A DNA stretch of 64,000 nucleotides from JACCVL01 sp963695375 (GTDB lineage: Bacteria; Actinomycetota; Actinomycetes; Propionibacteriales; Nocardioidaceae), in assembly GCA_963695375.1 (NCBI GenBank), contig OY968767.1:124001-188000 (forward strand). Direction: 5' to 3'. Below the pieces are notes generated by a model. That model was not told where the DNA came from. It searched no databases and saw only the letters and a program-made list of their open reading frames with translations. The translations under genes were made by a program, and so were the position numbers. Positions 41,970 to 50,849 of this stretch are shown one piece after another; position 1 is the stretch's first letter, and each line of letters opens with the position of its first letter.

Positions 41970-43324
41970 CCTACCCCCGTCCACGCCGGGTGCTCGGCGC
42001 CGGACTCGCCGCCGTGCTGCTGTTCGCCACCGTCGCCTGCGCCCCCGGCGAGGAGGGCGGCACCGGCACCGAGACCAGTGCCGACGACGTCACCACCGAC
42101 ATCGCCGACCTCGGTGAGGTCACCTTGACGGTGTGGGACCAGGAGGTCCGCGGCGGACAGGCCGAGCAGATCGCGGCGCTGAACGAGGCGTTCATGGCGG
42201 AGTACCCGAACGTCACGATCGACCGGACCAAGCGCTCCTTCGCCGACCTGCAGCGCACCCTCCGCAACGCCATCACGTCGGAGGACGCCCCCGACGTCGT
42301 GCAGGCCAACAACGGCCGCACCGACATGGGCGCGTTCGTGCAGAACGGCCTGCTGCAGTCGCTGGACGGGTACGCCGAGGCGTACGGCTGGACCGAGCGC
42401 TTCCCCGCGTCGGTGCGCTCGCTCGCGACCTACAGCGACGACGGCGCGACGTTCGGCGAGGGCAGCCTCTACGGGCTCGCCCAGGTCGGTGAGCTGGTCG
42501 GGGTCTTCTACAACAAGGCCAAGCTGACCGACCTCGGGCTGGAGGTCCCCCAGACCACCGAGGAGTTCGAGGACGCGCTGGCCGCCGCGGCCGACGCCGG
42601 CGAGCTGCCGATCCAGTTCGGCAACCTCGACGGCTGGCCCGGCATCCACGACTACGGCTTCGTGCACAACCAGTTCGTGCCGCGGGAGGAGATCCGCAAC
42701 CTCGGCTTCGGGCGCGCGGGCGCGTCGTGGACCACGGAGCCGAACACGGAGGCCACCACGACGTTCACCGACTGGGTGGAGTCGGACTACTTCACCCCGG
42801 GGTTCAACGGTGTCGGCTACGACCCGGCCTGGCAGGACTTCGCGAAGGGCGAGGGCGTGTTCCTCATCGCCGGCACCTGGCTGCAGGCCGACCTCGACGC
42901 CGCCATGGGCGACGACGTGGGCTTCGCCCTGCCGCCCGTGGGCGCCACCGGCGAGCGCGCCGTCACCGGCGGCACCGGCCTGCCGTTCTCGATCACCGAG
43001 GCGTCGGACAACGCCGACGTGGCGGCGGCCTACATCGACTTCATCACCAGCGACGAGGCCATGCAGATGATCCAGGACGCCGGCAACCTGCCGGTCGTCG
43101 GCGGTTCCCCCGAGTCGGCGGACGGGGTCGCCGCCGATGTGCTGGACGCGTGGACGACCGCCGGTGAGGAGGACGCGCTGGTGCCGTACCTGGACTACGC
43201 GACGCCGGACTTCTACGACCTGATCACCGCCCAGGTCCAGGAGCTGGGCAACGGGTCGGTCAGCGAGGAGGAGTTCCTCCAGACGCTCGAGGGCGAGTAC
43301 ACGTCGTTCGTCTCCGGCAGCTGA
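41966..43324 (+). CDS. Sugar ABC transporter solute-binding lipoprotein
   Basis: 452 residues. The lipobox FATVAC gives a lipid-anchored Cys at 25. The mature protein is a cluster-B/family-1 extracellular binding protein: VTLTVWDQEVRGGQAEQIAALNEAF, DVVQANNGRTDMG and YGLAQVGELVGVFYNK. Aromatic residues such as YDPAWQDF and WTTEPN probably line a sugar cleft. It starts within the kinase stop (ATGA) and is followed by two permeases. No ATPase gene is present, so a shared MsiK-like ATPase elsewhere must power the importer. Confidence 0.9.
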   Translation: MTYPRPRRVLGAGLAAVLLFATVACAPGEEGGTGTETSADDVTTDIADLGEVTLTVWDQEVRGGQAEQIAALNEAFMAEYPNVTIDRTKRSFADLQRTLRNAITSEDAPDVVQANNGRTDMGAFVQNGLLQSLDGYAEAYGWTERFPASVRSLATYSDDGATFGEGSLYGLAQVGELVGVFYNKAKLTDLGLEVPQTTEEFEDALAAAADAGELPIQFGNLDGWPGIHDYGFVHNQFVPREEIRNLGFGRAGASWTTEPNTEATTTFTDWVESDYFTPGFNGVGYDPAWQDFAKGEGVFLIAGTWLQADLDAAMGDDVGFALPPVGATGERAVTGGTGLPFSITEASDNADVAAAYIDFITSDEAMQMIQDAGNLPVVGGSPESADGVAADVLDAWTTAGEEDALVPYLDYATPDFYDLITAQVQELGNGSVSEEEFLQTLEGEYTSFVSGS

Positions 43325-43332
43325 CGTCGCCC

Positions 43333-44253
43333 GTGGCCGACGCCCTGCGCCCACCCCGGACGGCCCGCCGACAGGCGGGTCCGCCCGGGGAGCCACGGCG
43401 CGTCGGCTACCTCTACATCGCCCCGGCGCTGCTCGTCTTCGGGTTGTTCCTGCTGGCTCCGCTCGGCTACGCGGTCCAGCTGTCCTTCTTCGAGTGGGAC
43501 GGCCTGGGACTCGGCACCTGGGTCGGCCTGGACAACTACGCGGCCGTGTTCACCGATCCCGAGCTGCGGGCGCCCTTCGTCCACGCCCTGGTGCTCATCG
43601 CCTTCTTCAGCCTGCTCCCGGTGCTGCTGGGACTGGTGCTGGCCTCGCTGATGACCCGCTCGACGGTCCGGGGTGCCGGCTTCTTCCGCACCGTGATCTT
43701 CCTGCCCCAGGTGGTCGCCCTCACCGTCGTCGCGGTGGTGTGGCGGCAGATCTACGCGCCGCGGGGCTCGCTGAACGACCTGCTCGGCGCTCTCGGCCTG
43801 GACGGGATGGCCCGCGCCTGGCTCGGTGACCCCGACTGGGTGCTGGTCGCGATCGGCCTGGTGGGCACCTGGGTCGGCACCGGGCTGTGCATGGTGCTGT
43901 TCCTCGCCGGGCTCTCCAAGGTCGGCCGCGAGCTGTACGAGGCGGCCCGCCTCGACGGCGCAGGCGCGTTCCGCGAGTTCTTCGCCGTCAGCCTGCCCGC
44001 GGTGCGGGGCGAGCTGGCCGTGGCGCTCACGCTCACGATGGTGGCCGCGCTGCGCACGTTCGACCTCGTCTACGTGATGACCGCCGGCGGGCCGGGCAAC
44101 GCCTCGCGGGTCCCGTCGTACGAGGTGTACGACCGGGCCATCCTCGAGGGTGACGTCGGCACCGGCATCACCGTCGCGCTGGTGCTCACCGCGGTGATCC
44201 TCGGCGCCACCTGGCTGGTCAACCGGATCGCACCGGACGAGCGGGCGGCATGA
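43333..44253 (+). CDS. Sugar ABC permease, MalF-type
   Basis: 306 residues, six helices. N-terminal YIAPALLVFGLFLLAPLGYAVQLSFFEWDG and the EAA loop YEAARLDGAGAFREFFAVSLPAVRG are those of the MalF/UgpA type. It starts with GTG 43333, 8 nt after the binding-protein stop, and overlaps the second permease (ATGA). Confidence 0.9.
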   Translation: MADALRPPRTARRQAGPPGEPRRVGYLYIAPALLVFGLFLLAPLGYAVQLSFFEWDGLGLGTWVGLDNYAAVFTDPELRAPFVHALVLIAFFSLLPVLLGLVLASLMTRSTVRGAGFFRTVIFLPQVVALTVVAVVWRQIYAPRGSLNDLLGALGLDGMARAWLGDPDWVLVAIGLVGTWVGTGLCMVLFLAGLSKVGRELYEAARLDGAGAFREFFAVSLPAVRGELAVALTLTMVAALRTFDLVYVMTAGGPGNASRVPSYEVYDRAILEGDVGTGITVALVLTAVILGATWLVNRIAPDERAA

Positions 44254-45060
44254 GGACCTCGGCGCTGGAGCGCGCGACCACCTACGGCGTGCTGAGCCTG
44301 GGCGCGCTGCTCGCCCTCTATCCGGTGGGGCTGATCCTCGTGAAGGCGGTGCAGCCGGACGCCATCGGTGCGGCGGCCGGGGTCGACCTGGGCAACTTCG
44401 CCGCGGCCTGGGACGAGGGGCAGTTCGGCAGCTATCTGCGCACCAGCGTGATCGTCACCGGCTGCGTGGTGGTCGGGGCGTCGCTGCTGTCCGCGCTGGC
44501 GGGCTATGCGTTCGGCACGATGCGCTTTCGCGGATCGTCGGTGCTGTTCTACCTGCTGCTGCTCGGGTCTGATGGTGCCGAGCGAGGCGATCGTGATCCC
44601 GCTGTACTTCCAGCTGCGCAGCGTCGACCTGCTGGACACCTACACCGCGCTGATCTTCCCGCAGATCGCCCAGTCGCTGGCCTTCGGCACCTTCTGGATG
44701 CGGGCGTACTTCCGCAGCTCCTCCCGCGAGGTGGTCGAGGCGGCCCGGCTGGACGGCGCCGGTCACCTGCGGATCTTCTGGTCGGTGCTGCTGCCGATGG
44801 GCCGCCCCGCGGTGCTGACCATGATGGTGCTGTTCTTCATGTGGACGTGGAACGAGTTCCTGCTGCCGCTGGTGGTCATTCCCAACGGCGAGCTGCTCAC
44901 CGCGCCCCTCGGCCTGGCGCTGTTCCAGGGCCAGTACACCGCGGGCACGTCGCTGCTGGCGGCCGGCGCCGTCCTGGTCGCGACGCCGGTGGTCGTGTTC
45001 TACCTGTTCGCCCAGCGGCACTTCATCCGCGGAATCGTCGACGGCTCGACCAAAGGCTGA
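44250..45060 (+). pseudogene. Sugar ABC permease (MalG-type) with a 1-nt frameshift
   Basis: The first 106 codons (to LLLLG, 44567) hold helices 1-3. The rest, read one frame over from 44569 (LMVPSEAIVIPLYFQLRSV), holds helices 4-6 with the EAA loop VEAARLDGAGHLRIFWSVLLP. An extra T at 44568 (GGG-T-CTG) explains it; without it the protein has 269 residues, the family length. Either a sequencing error or a mutation that would stop uptake by this importer. It overlaps the MalF-type gene by ATGA. Confidence 0.88.
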
Positions 45061-45093
45061 CCCATCCACAACGCTCACGAAGGGGGCTCCTCA

Positions 45094-47922
45094 ATGTCCA
45101 GACCTCATCACCCGGGTGGCACCGCCCATCTGACTGCGCGGCCCGGCGCCCTGCGGCGCGCCGGAGCGCTCGCGACCGCCGCCCTGCTCGCGCTCGGCCT
45201 GGCCACGGCCCCGGTCTCCGGACCGGCGACCGCGGCCACGACCGACACCGAGCGGGTCCCGGCGCACGACGGCGCCGCGGACCTCGACGTCCTCTACGTC
45301 GGGGCCCACCCCGACGACGAGGCCGGGCGGCTGTCGATGTTCGGCGAGTGGAAGCAGCGCTACGGCGCCCGGACCGGGGTGGTGACCATCACCCGGGGTG
45401 AGGGTGGCGGCAACGCCATCGGACCCGAGGAGGGCCCGGCGCTCGGCCTGATCCGCGAGTACGAGGAGCGAGCGGCCGTCGGGACGGTCGGGATCTCCGA
45501 CGTCTACAACCTCGACCGGGTCGACTTCTACTACTCGGTCAGCGCGCCGCTGCACCAGCAGGCGTGGGGCCACCGGGCGACGCTCGGGCGGCTGGTCCGC
45601 GTCATCCGGGAGACCACCCCCGAGGTCGTGATGACCATGAGCCCCGCGCCCAGCCCGGGCAACCACGGGGCGCACCAGGAGGCCGCGCTGCTGTCGATCG
45701 AGGCCTACTACGCGGCCGGCGATCCCTCCCGGTACCCGGCCCAGATCACCCGGGACGGCCTCGAGCCGTTCGCGCCGGCCAAGCTGCTGACGATCGCGGT
45801 CAGCGGTCAGGCCGGCGCCACCGGGGCGAACTGCCCGACCAGCTTCACCCCGACCAACCCCGCCGACGACATCTACGGCGTCTGGGGCGGGCGTCGGGCC
45901 GAGAACGGCAAGACCTGGGCGCAGATCGAGCGGGAGGCGCAGCGCAAGTACGCCTCCCAGGGCTGGGCCGGCTTCCCCGACGTCAGCTCGGACCCGGCCC
46001 AGATCGGCTGCGACTACGTCACCCAGATCGACGCGCGGGTGCCGTTCGTCCGCGGCGACCTGACCGCGCCGGCCTCCGACTCGTCGACGATCCTCGAGGG
46101 CGCCGTCCTGCGGACGCTGGGTGGGCTCCCGCTCGACACCGGTCTCGACCTGTCCACCGACGAGTTCGAGGTGGTCGGCGGTGGCACGTCCACCCTCGAC
46201 GTCGCACTCACCGCTCCCGCCGACCGGCGGCTGCGCAACGTCCGGATGAGCGTCGACCTGCCCACCGGCTGGTCGGGTCCCTCGACCATCCGGATCGGAC
46301 GGCTCGCCGCGGGCGAGACGGTGACGCGGTCCTTCGACGTCACCGCCCGCCAGGACGCCGCGACCGGCCGCGCCCTGGTCGGGCTGACCGTCCGGTCCCG
46401 GAACGGGACCGGCTTCACTGACCAGCAGCTGCGGGTGGTGCCGGTGGTCGAGGGCACCCAGGAGCTGCTGCCCCAGGTCGCCAAGTTCCACCGCTGGGCC
46501 GACCGGGTCGGGGTGGAGCAGCTCAAGGGCATCGTCAAGCCGGTGCTCACGCTGCCGTCCGGCGGCACCCGCACCGTCTCGGTCGACGTCACCAACCACG
46601 GGGACCAGCCGCAGTCCGGGCGGGTCCGGCTGCAGCTGCCGGACGGCTTCAGCTCCGACGGCCCGCAGCCGTACGGCGGGCTGGCCCCCGGGGTGACCGA
46701 GCGGGTCGACGTCACCGTGACCAACGACGACGCCTCGCTGCCCACCGCGAACGAGGGCGGGACCGACGGCGACTACGACTACACCGTCCGCACCACCAGC
46801 GACGCGGGCGTGTCGACCTCGGCCGCTGCCCTGGAGCTGGTGCCGACCGTCACCCTGCCCGACTCCGACGCGCCGCACCTCGACGGTGAGATCGGTGCCG
46901 ACGAGTACGACGCCGAGATCGACCTGAGCCGTCGCTGGGAGGGGTCGGAGTGCGACAACGCGGCCGACTGCTCCGCGACCGGGTCGATCACCCGGTCCGG
47001 CGACGCGCTCTACGTCGCCGTCGACGTCACCGACGACACCCTGGGCACCGTCCTCGCGCCGAGCGACTGCAAGCGGCACTGGCGGGTGGACTCCGTGGAA
47101 CTCGCGATCGACCCGACCGGCGACTCGGAGAACACCTCCACGACGTTCAAGGTGGCGATGCTGCCGACGACGACGCAGGAGGTGTCCTGCGCGGCCCGCG
47201 ACGCCGACAACCGGCAGGGCCCGATCGGGACCTTCGAGCTGGTCGGGGGCAGCGGCACGCCGCAGCTCGCGCCGGGGAACACCGCGCCGGGCTTCACGAT
47301 GGTCTCCCGGCTGAAGGAGCCCTACACCGGCTACGTGCTGGAGGCGAAGATCCCGATGAGCGCGCTGCCGGACACGATCGACCCGGACGAGATGGGCTTC
47401 AACGCCTTCGTCTACGACTCCGACACCCAGGACAAGACCGGGCAGACGCGGCTGGGCTGGTCGACGTTCGGCGGAGTCCAGGGTGACCCGTACCGGTGGG
47501 GCCAGGTCGTGCTCGACGGCGCGGCACCGCCGGCCGTCCCGACCAGCGAGCCGCTGCTGGACTTCCCGGCGCTGGACAGCGTCGAGTCGCCGCCGTCGAT
47601 CATGCAGGCGATCCGCACCGGCGTGCCGCTCTCGGGCCTGCCGCAGACGCCTCGGCGGGTCTCGGCGGAGGTGATCGAGGCGGTCCCGGCCCGGCACGGC
47701 GTGCGGGCCACGATCCGGGCCAGGGGTGCGGGCACCGCGCACCTGTTCGCGATGTACGGCGCCGAGGTCGTCGGCGAGCGGGACGTGCCGGTGCAGCCCG
47801 GCACGTCGACCGTCCGGATCCGCACCTCGGGCAACCCCGGCTGGCGGGTGCTGATGGCGTTCGACTCCGACGTGCGGGGCACCGCCTCGTCGGTCGCGGT
47901 CGTCCCGGCGGCCCGGCGCTGA
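45094..47922 (+). CDS. Secreted PIG-L (LmbE) deacetylase with NEW3 and CBM9-like domains
   Basis: 942 residues. Sec signal to about residue 48; PIG-L de-N-acetylase domain at about 62-300 with the zinc motif AHPDDE (71-76) and HGAHQE (191-196). About 370-620 is NEW3-like Ig repeats and 625-820 a CBM9/DOMON-like sugar-binding domain (HLDGEIGADEYDAEIDL and later WRVDSVELAID). The C-terminal ~100 residues are another small beta domain. It should remove acetyl from GlcNAc-like sugars outside the cell. It directly follows the importer, with AAGGGGG as ribosome site, and precedes nagB, fitting an amino-sugar-use locus. Confidence 0.87.
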   Translation: MSRPHHPGGTAHLTARPGALRRAGALATAALLALGLATAPVSGPATAATTDTERVPAHDGAADLDVLYVGAHPDDEAGRLSMFGEWKQRYGARTGVVTITRGEGGGNAIGPEEGPALGLIREYEERAAVGTVGISDVYNLDRVDFYYSVSAPLHQQAWGHRATLGRLVRVIRETTPEVVMTMSPAPSPGNHGAHQEAALLSIEAYYAAGDPSRYPAQITRDGLEPFAPAKLLTIAVSGQAGATGANCPTSFTPTNPADDIYGVWGGRRAENGKTWAQIEREAQRKYASQGWAGFPDVSSDPAQIGCDYVTQIDARVPFVRGDLTAPASDSSTILEGAVLRTLGGLPLDTGLDLSTDEFEVVGGGTSTLDVALTAPADRRLRNVRMSVDLPTGWSGPSTIRIGRLAAGETVTRSFDVTARQDAATGRALVGLTVRSRNGTGFTDQQLRVVPVVEGTQELLPQVAKFHRWADRVGVEQLKGIVKPVLTLPSGGTRTVSVDVTNHGDQPQSGRVRLQLPDGFSSDGPQPYGGLAPGVTERVDVTVTNDDASLPTANEGGTDGDYDYTVRTTSDAGVSTSAAALELVPTVTLPDSDAPHLDGEIGADEYDAEIDLSRRWEGSECDNAADCSATGSITRSGDALYVAVDVTDDTLGTVLAPSDCKRHWRVDSVELAIDPTGDSENTSTTFKVAMLPTTTQEVSCAARDADNRQGPIGTFELVGGSGTPQLAPGNTAPGFTMVSRLKEPYTGYVLEAKIPMSALPDTIDPDEMGFNAFVYDSDTQDKTGQTRLGWSTFGGVQGDPYRWGQVVLDGAAPPAVPTSEPLLDFPALDSVESPPSIMQAIRTGVPLSGLPQTPRRVSAEVIEAVPARHGVRATIRARGAGTAHLFAMYGAEVVGERDVPVQPGTSTVRIRTSGNPGWRVLMAFDSDVRGTASSVAVVPAARR

Positions 47923-47956
47923 CGGCAGCGCCGCCGCACCTCACCGCACCACGACG

Positions 47957-47993
47957 CTCCGCCGCTCCTCCCTCCCCGGGAGGAGCGGCGGAG
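47957..47993 (+). terminator. 16-bp perfect hairpin after the deacetylase gene
   Basis: CTCCGCCGCTCCTCCC and its exact complement (47957-47972 and 47978-47993) enclose a 5-nt loop, 35 nt after the PIG-L stop and 30 nt before the nagB start. A stem this long and GC-rich can act as a terminator or reduce readthrough to nagB. Confidence 0.72.
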
Positions 47994-48022
47994 CACCCCT
48001 CGACCCCAGGCCCGGAGGCAGC

Positions 48023-48757
48023 GTGCTCACCACCTACCCCGACGCCCAGGCGGTGGCCGTCGCCGCGGCCGACGAGGTCGAGGCGGTGCTGCGAGCCGGC
48101 GCGACCACGCTCGGCGTGGCCACCGGGTCGTCGCCCCGGGGCGGCTACGCCGAGCTGGCCCGGCGGGTGGCCGGCGAGCGGCTGTCGTTCGCCGGCTGCG
48201 ACGCGTACCTGCTCGACGAGTACGTCGGCCTGCCCGCGGGACATCCCCAGGCGTACCGGTCCGTGATCCGGCACGACCTGGTCGACCCGGTGCGGCTGGA
48301 TCCGCGCCGGGTGCACGGGCCGGACGGACGGGTGGGCGACCTCGAGGCCGAGGCGGCTCGCTACGAGCGGCTCGTGGTCGACGCCCGCATCGACGTCCAG
48401 ATCCTCGGCATCGGCGCCAACGGGCACATCGGCTTCAACGAGCCCGGCTCCGCGCTCGACTCGGTCACCCGGGTGGTGACGCTGACCGAGCGCACCCGGC
48501 GGGACAACGCCCGGTTCTTCTCCTCGGTCGCCGACGTGCCGCACCGGGTGCTGACCCAGGGGCTGGCCACGATCTTGCGGTCCCGCCGGATCGTGCTGAT
48601 CGCGATCGGCGCCCGCAAGCGGGCGGCGCTCTCGGCGGCGCTGACCGGGCCGGTGAGCCCGGACTGTCCCGCGTCGGTGCTGCAGCGACACCCGGACGTC
48701 CGCGTTCTCGCCGACACGGCCGCCGCGGCGGGGCTCCGCGACGGATCCTTCCGCTAG
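48023..48757 (+). CDS. nagB: Glucosamine-6-phosphate deaminase
   Basis: 244 residues. The substrate-phosphate loop VATGSSPRGGY, the catalytic Asp/Glu pair in LLDEYVGL (D65, E66) and the GANGHIGFNEPG active-site motif (H135, E140) are intact. It converts GlcN-6-P to fructose-6-P and ammonia. It starts at GTG 48023, just past the hairpin. A nagA deacetylase is absent from the window; the extracellular PIG-L enzyme may fill that step. Confidence 0.9.
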   Translation: MLTTYPDAQAVAVAAADEVEAVLRAGATTLGVATGSSPRGGYAELARRVAGERLSFAGCDAYLLDEYVGLPAGHPQAYRSVIRHDLVDPVRLDPRRVHGPDGRVGDLEAEAARYERLVVDARIDVQILGIGANGHIGFNEPGSALDSVTRVVTLTERTRRDNARFFSSVADVPHRVLTQGLATILRSRRIVLIAIGARKRAALSAALTGPVSPDCPASVLQRHPDVRVLADTAAAAGLRDGSFR

Positions 48758-48811
48758 CCTGCCGCGCGGAGGACACCTCGAGGCTGCACGGATCTGTCGG
48801 ATCGGAGCGCG

Positions 48812-50038
48812 ATGGTCGACCCTCTGGCGCAGATCTCGGTGGTGGTGCTGCTCGGCATCGCCTGCCAGGTGGTGGGCCCACGGGTGCGGCTGCCGCCGAT
48901 CCTGCTGCTGCTCGTGGTCGGCTTCGTCGCGGGCGTCACCTCCGTGGTCGACGCCGACGACCTGCTGGGCGACCTGCTCTTCCCGGTGGTGTCGCTCGCG
49001 GTCGGCATCATCTTGTTCGAGGGCGGCCTCACCCTCCAGCTCGCCCATCTGCGCGGCGGCCTGCACCAGACGCTGCGCCGGCTGCTCAGCATCGGCGTGC
49101 TGGTGACCCTGGGCTGTGTCGCCGCGGCGGCGTACCTGCTGCTCGAGCTGCCGGCGGCGCTCGCGGTCCTGCTCGGCGCGGTGCTGGTGGTCTCCGGCCC
49201 CACGGTGATGACGCCGCTGCTGGCGTTCGTCGGCGACGTGGGACGGGTCGGCACCATCCTGCGGTTCGAGGGGATCCTGGTCGACCCGATCGGGGCCATC
49301 CTCGCCGTGCTGATCTTCAAGGGCATCCTCGCCGGTGCGGCCCATGACGAGCCGCTCCTCGTCACCGGCGGCTTCCTGCTGACACTGGGTGCCGGCCTGC
49401 TGGTGGGCATCGTCGGCGCCGGTGCGCTCGCCGCGCTGCTCCGGCTCGGCCGAGACACCCCGCACCTCGACGCTCCGGTCACCCTGGCGATGGTGCTGGC
49501 CGCCCTCGCCGCCGCCGACGCCCTGCGGGACGAGAGCGGGCTGGTCGCGGTCACCGTGATGGGCGTCGCGCTCGCCAACCAGAAGGCGATCGAGCTGCGT
49601 CGCATCGAGGAGTTCAAGCAGACGCTCGGCGTCGTGCTGATCAGCGTGCTGTTCATCCTGCTGTCGGCCCGGCTCTCGTGGGGTGACCTCACCTCGGTGG
49701 GCTGGCGGGGCCTGGGATTCGTGGCACTGCTCGTCCTTGTCGTCCGCCCGCTCGCGGCGGCGCTGTCGACCGCGGGCAGTGACCTGAGCTGGCAGGAGCG
49801 CGCCTTCATCGGCTGGCTCGCCCCGCGCGGGATCGTCGCGGCCTCGGTGGCCTCGGTGTTCGCGTTGGAGCTGGCCGACGCGGGAGTCGCGGACGCCGAG
49901 CGGCTGGTGCCGATCACCTTCGTCGTCATCCTCGGCACGGTGCTCGTGGCCTCGCTGACCGTGGTGCCCGTGGCCGAGCGGCTCGGCCTGCGGCGCGGCA
50001 AGGTCCGCGACGACACCGCGCTCGAGGCCGCCGACTAG
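48812..50038 (+). CDS. CPA1-type cation/proton antiporter
   Basis: 408 residues, 12-13 helices. The Na+/H+-exchanger core contains EGGLTLQLAHLRGGL, SGPTVMTPLL, EGILVDPIGA (the acidic EG..VDP ion site) and WLAPRGIVAASVAS (the conserved Arg). It ends directly after the last helix with a short charged tail, so it lacks the cytosolic RCK/TrkA domain of many bacterial CPA1/NhaP2 proteins. It lies 55 bp after nagB. Confidence 0.86.
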   Translation: MVDPLAQISVVVLLGIACQVVGPRVRLPPILLLLVVGFVAGVTSVVDADDLLGDLLFPVVSLAVGIILFEGGLTLQLAHLRGGLHQTLRRLLSIGVLVTLGCVAAAAYLLLELPAALAVLLGAVLVVSGPTVMTPLLAFVGDVGRVGTILRFEGILVDPIGAILAVLIFKGILAGAAHDEPLLVTGGFLLTLGAGLLVGIVGAGALAALLRLGRDTPHLDAPVTLAMVLAALAAADALRDESGLVAVTVMGVALANQKAIELRRIEEFKQTLGVVLISVLFILLSARLSWGDLTSVGWRGLGFVALLVLVVRPLAAALSTAGSDLSWQERAFIGWLAPRGIVAASVASVFALELADAGVADAERLVPITFVVILGTVLVASLTVVPVAERLGLRRGKVRDDTALEAAD

Positions 50039-50071
50039 CTCCCCAACCGGACGAGGGCGGCGACAGCGCTA

Positions 50072-50722
50072 TCAGCGCACCCTTCTCGGCGGGTGTAGGG
50101 CGAGCTCGACCCGGGTGATGATCCCGAAGTCACCACCCCCGCCGCGCACGGCCCAGAAGAGCTCGGGCTCCTCGCTCGCCGAGAGCCGGCGCAGCCGGCC
50201 GAGGCCGTCGACCAGCTCCACCGTGACGATGCTGTCCGCCCCGAGTCCGTAGGCCCGACCGAACCAGCTGATGCCGCCGGTGATGGTCATGGCGACGACG
50301 GTCGGGTCCGGGTTGGAGCCGGCGAGGAAGGTCAGGCCGGTGCCCTCGAGCTCGGCCAGGACCTCACCCGCCTTGACGCCGGCGCCGACCCAGGCCGTGC
50401 GCCGACCGGTGTCGACCGTGACCCCACCGAGTCCGCGGGTCCGCAGGATCAGCACCTGGTCGAGGGTGTCGTTGGCCCCATGGCCGGTGGGCTGGGCGGT
50501 GACCTGGGCGCCGTGCTCGACGGCCCAGCGGACCGCAGCGATCACGTCGTCGACGTCGTGAACCTCGAGCACGGCCATCGGGTGCTGCGGGATGTTCACG
50601 ATCCACGGCATCGCGGTGATCTCCCAACCGGCGTCGGCCGGCGTGTGCAGCTGCCCGGACACGCGGCGGCGGAGGTCGTCCAAGGCGTGGATCTGGTTGG
50701 GATGTCCGACGCTGATGCTCAT
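50072..50722 (-). pseudogene. Truncated FAD-binding (PCMH) oxidase
   Basis: 216 residues from ATG 50722. The N-terminal FAD-binding module of berberine-bridge/glycolate-oxidase-type enzymes is present (TAQPTGHGAND, AWVGAGVKAGEVL, GGISWFGRAYGLGAD, WAVRGGGGDFGIIT). It breaks off at ELALHPPRRVR-stop, just where the FAD domain ends, while full enzymes run to about 450 residues with a substrate and BBE domain. No remnant of the rest is found in the 33 bp before the antiporter. Probably a decayed gene. Confidence 0.75.
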
Positions 50723-50849
50723 GGTGTTCCTCTCGGTCTCGGCCCGACGGGTGGGCTGGTGCAGGAGAGGTTGGTCGAACGTCCTTGCAGGACACTTTCC
50801 GCGCACTTGCAGCGCACCGAGCTTCGGCGCGAACAGCGCCGCTCAGGCC

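Noticed and set aside
45091..47742. 883-residue reverse open frame opposite the PIG-L deacetylase
   Set aside because: Low-complexity Arg/Gly/Val-rich content with no motifs, while the forward frame has an intact zinc site, signal peptide and domains.
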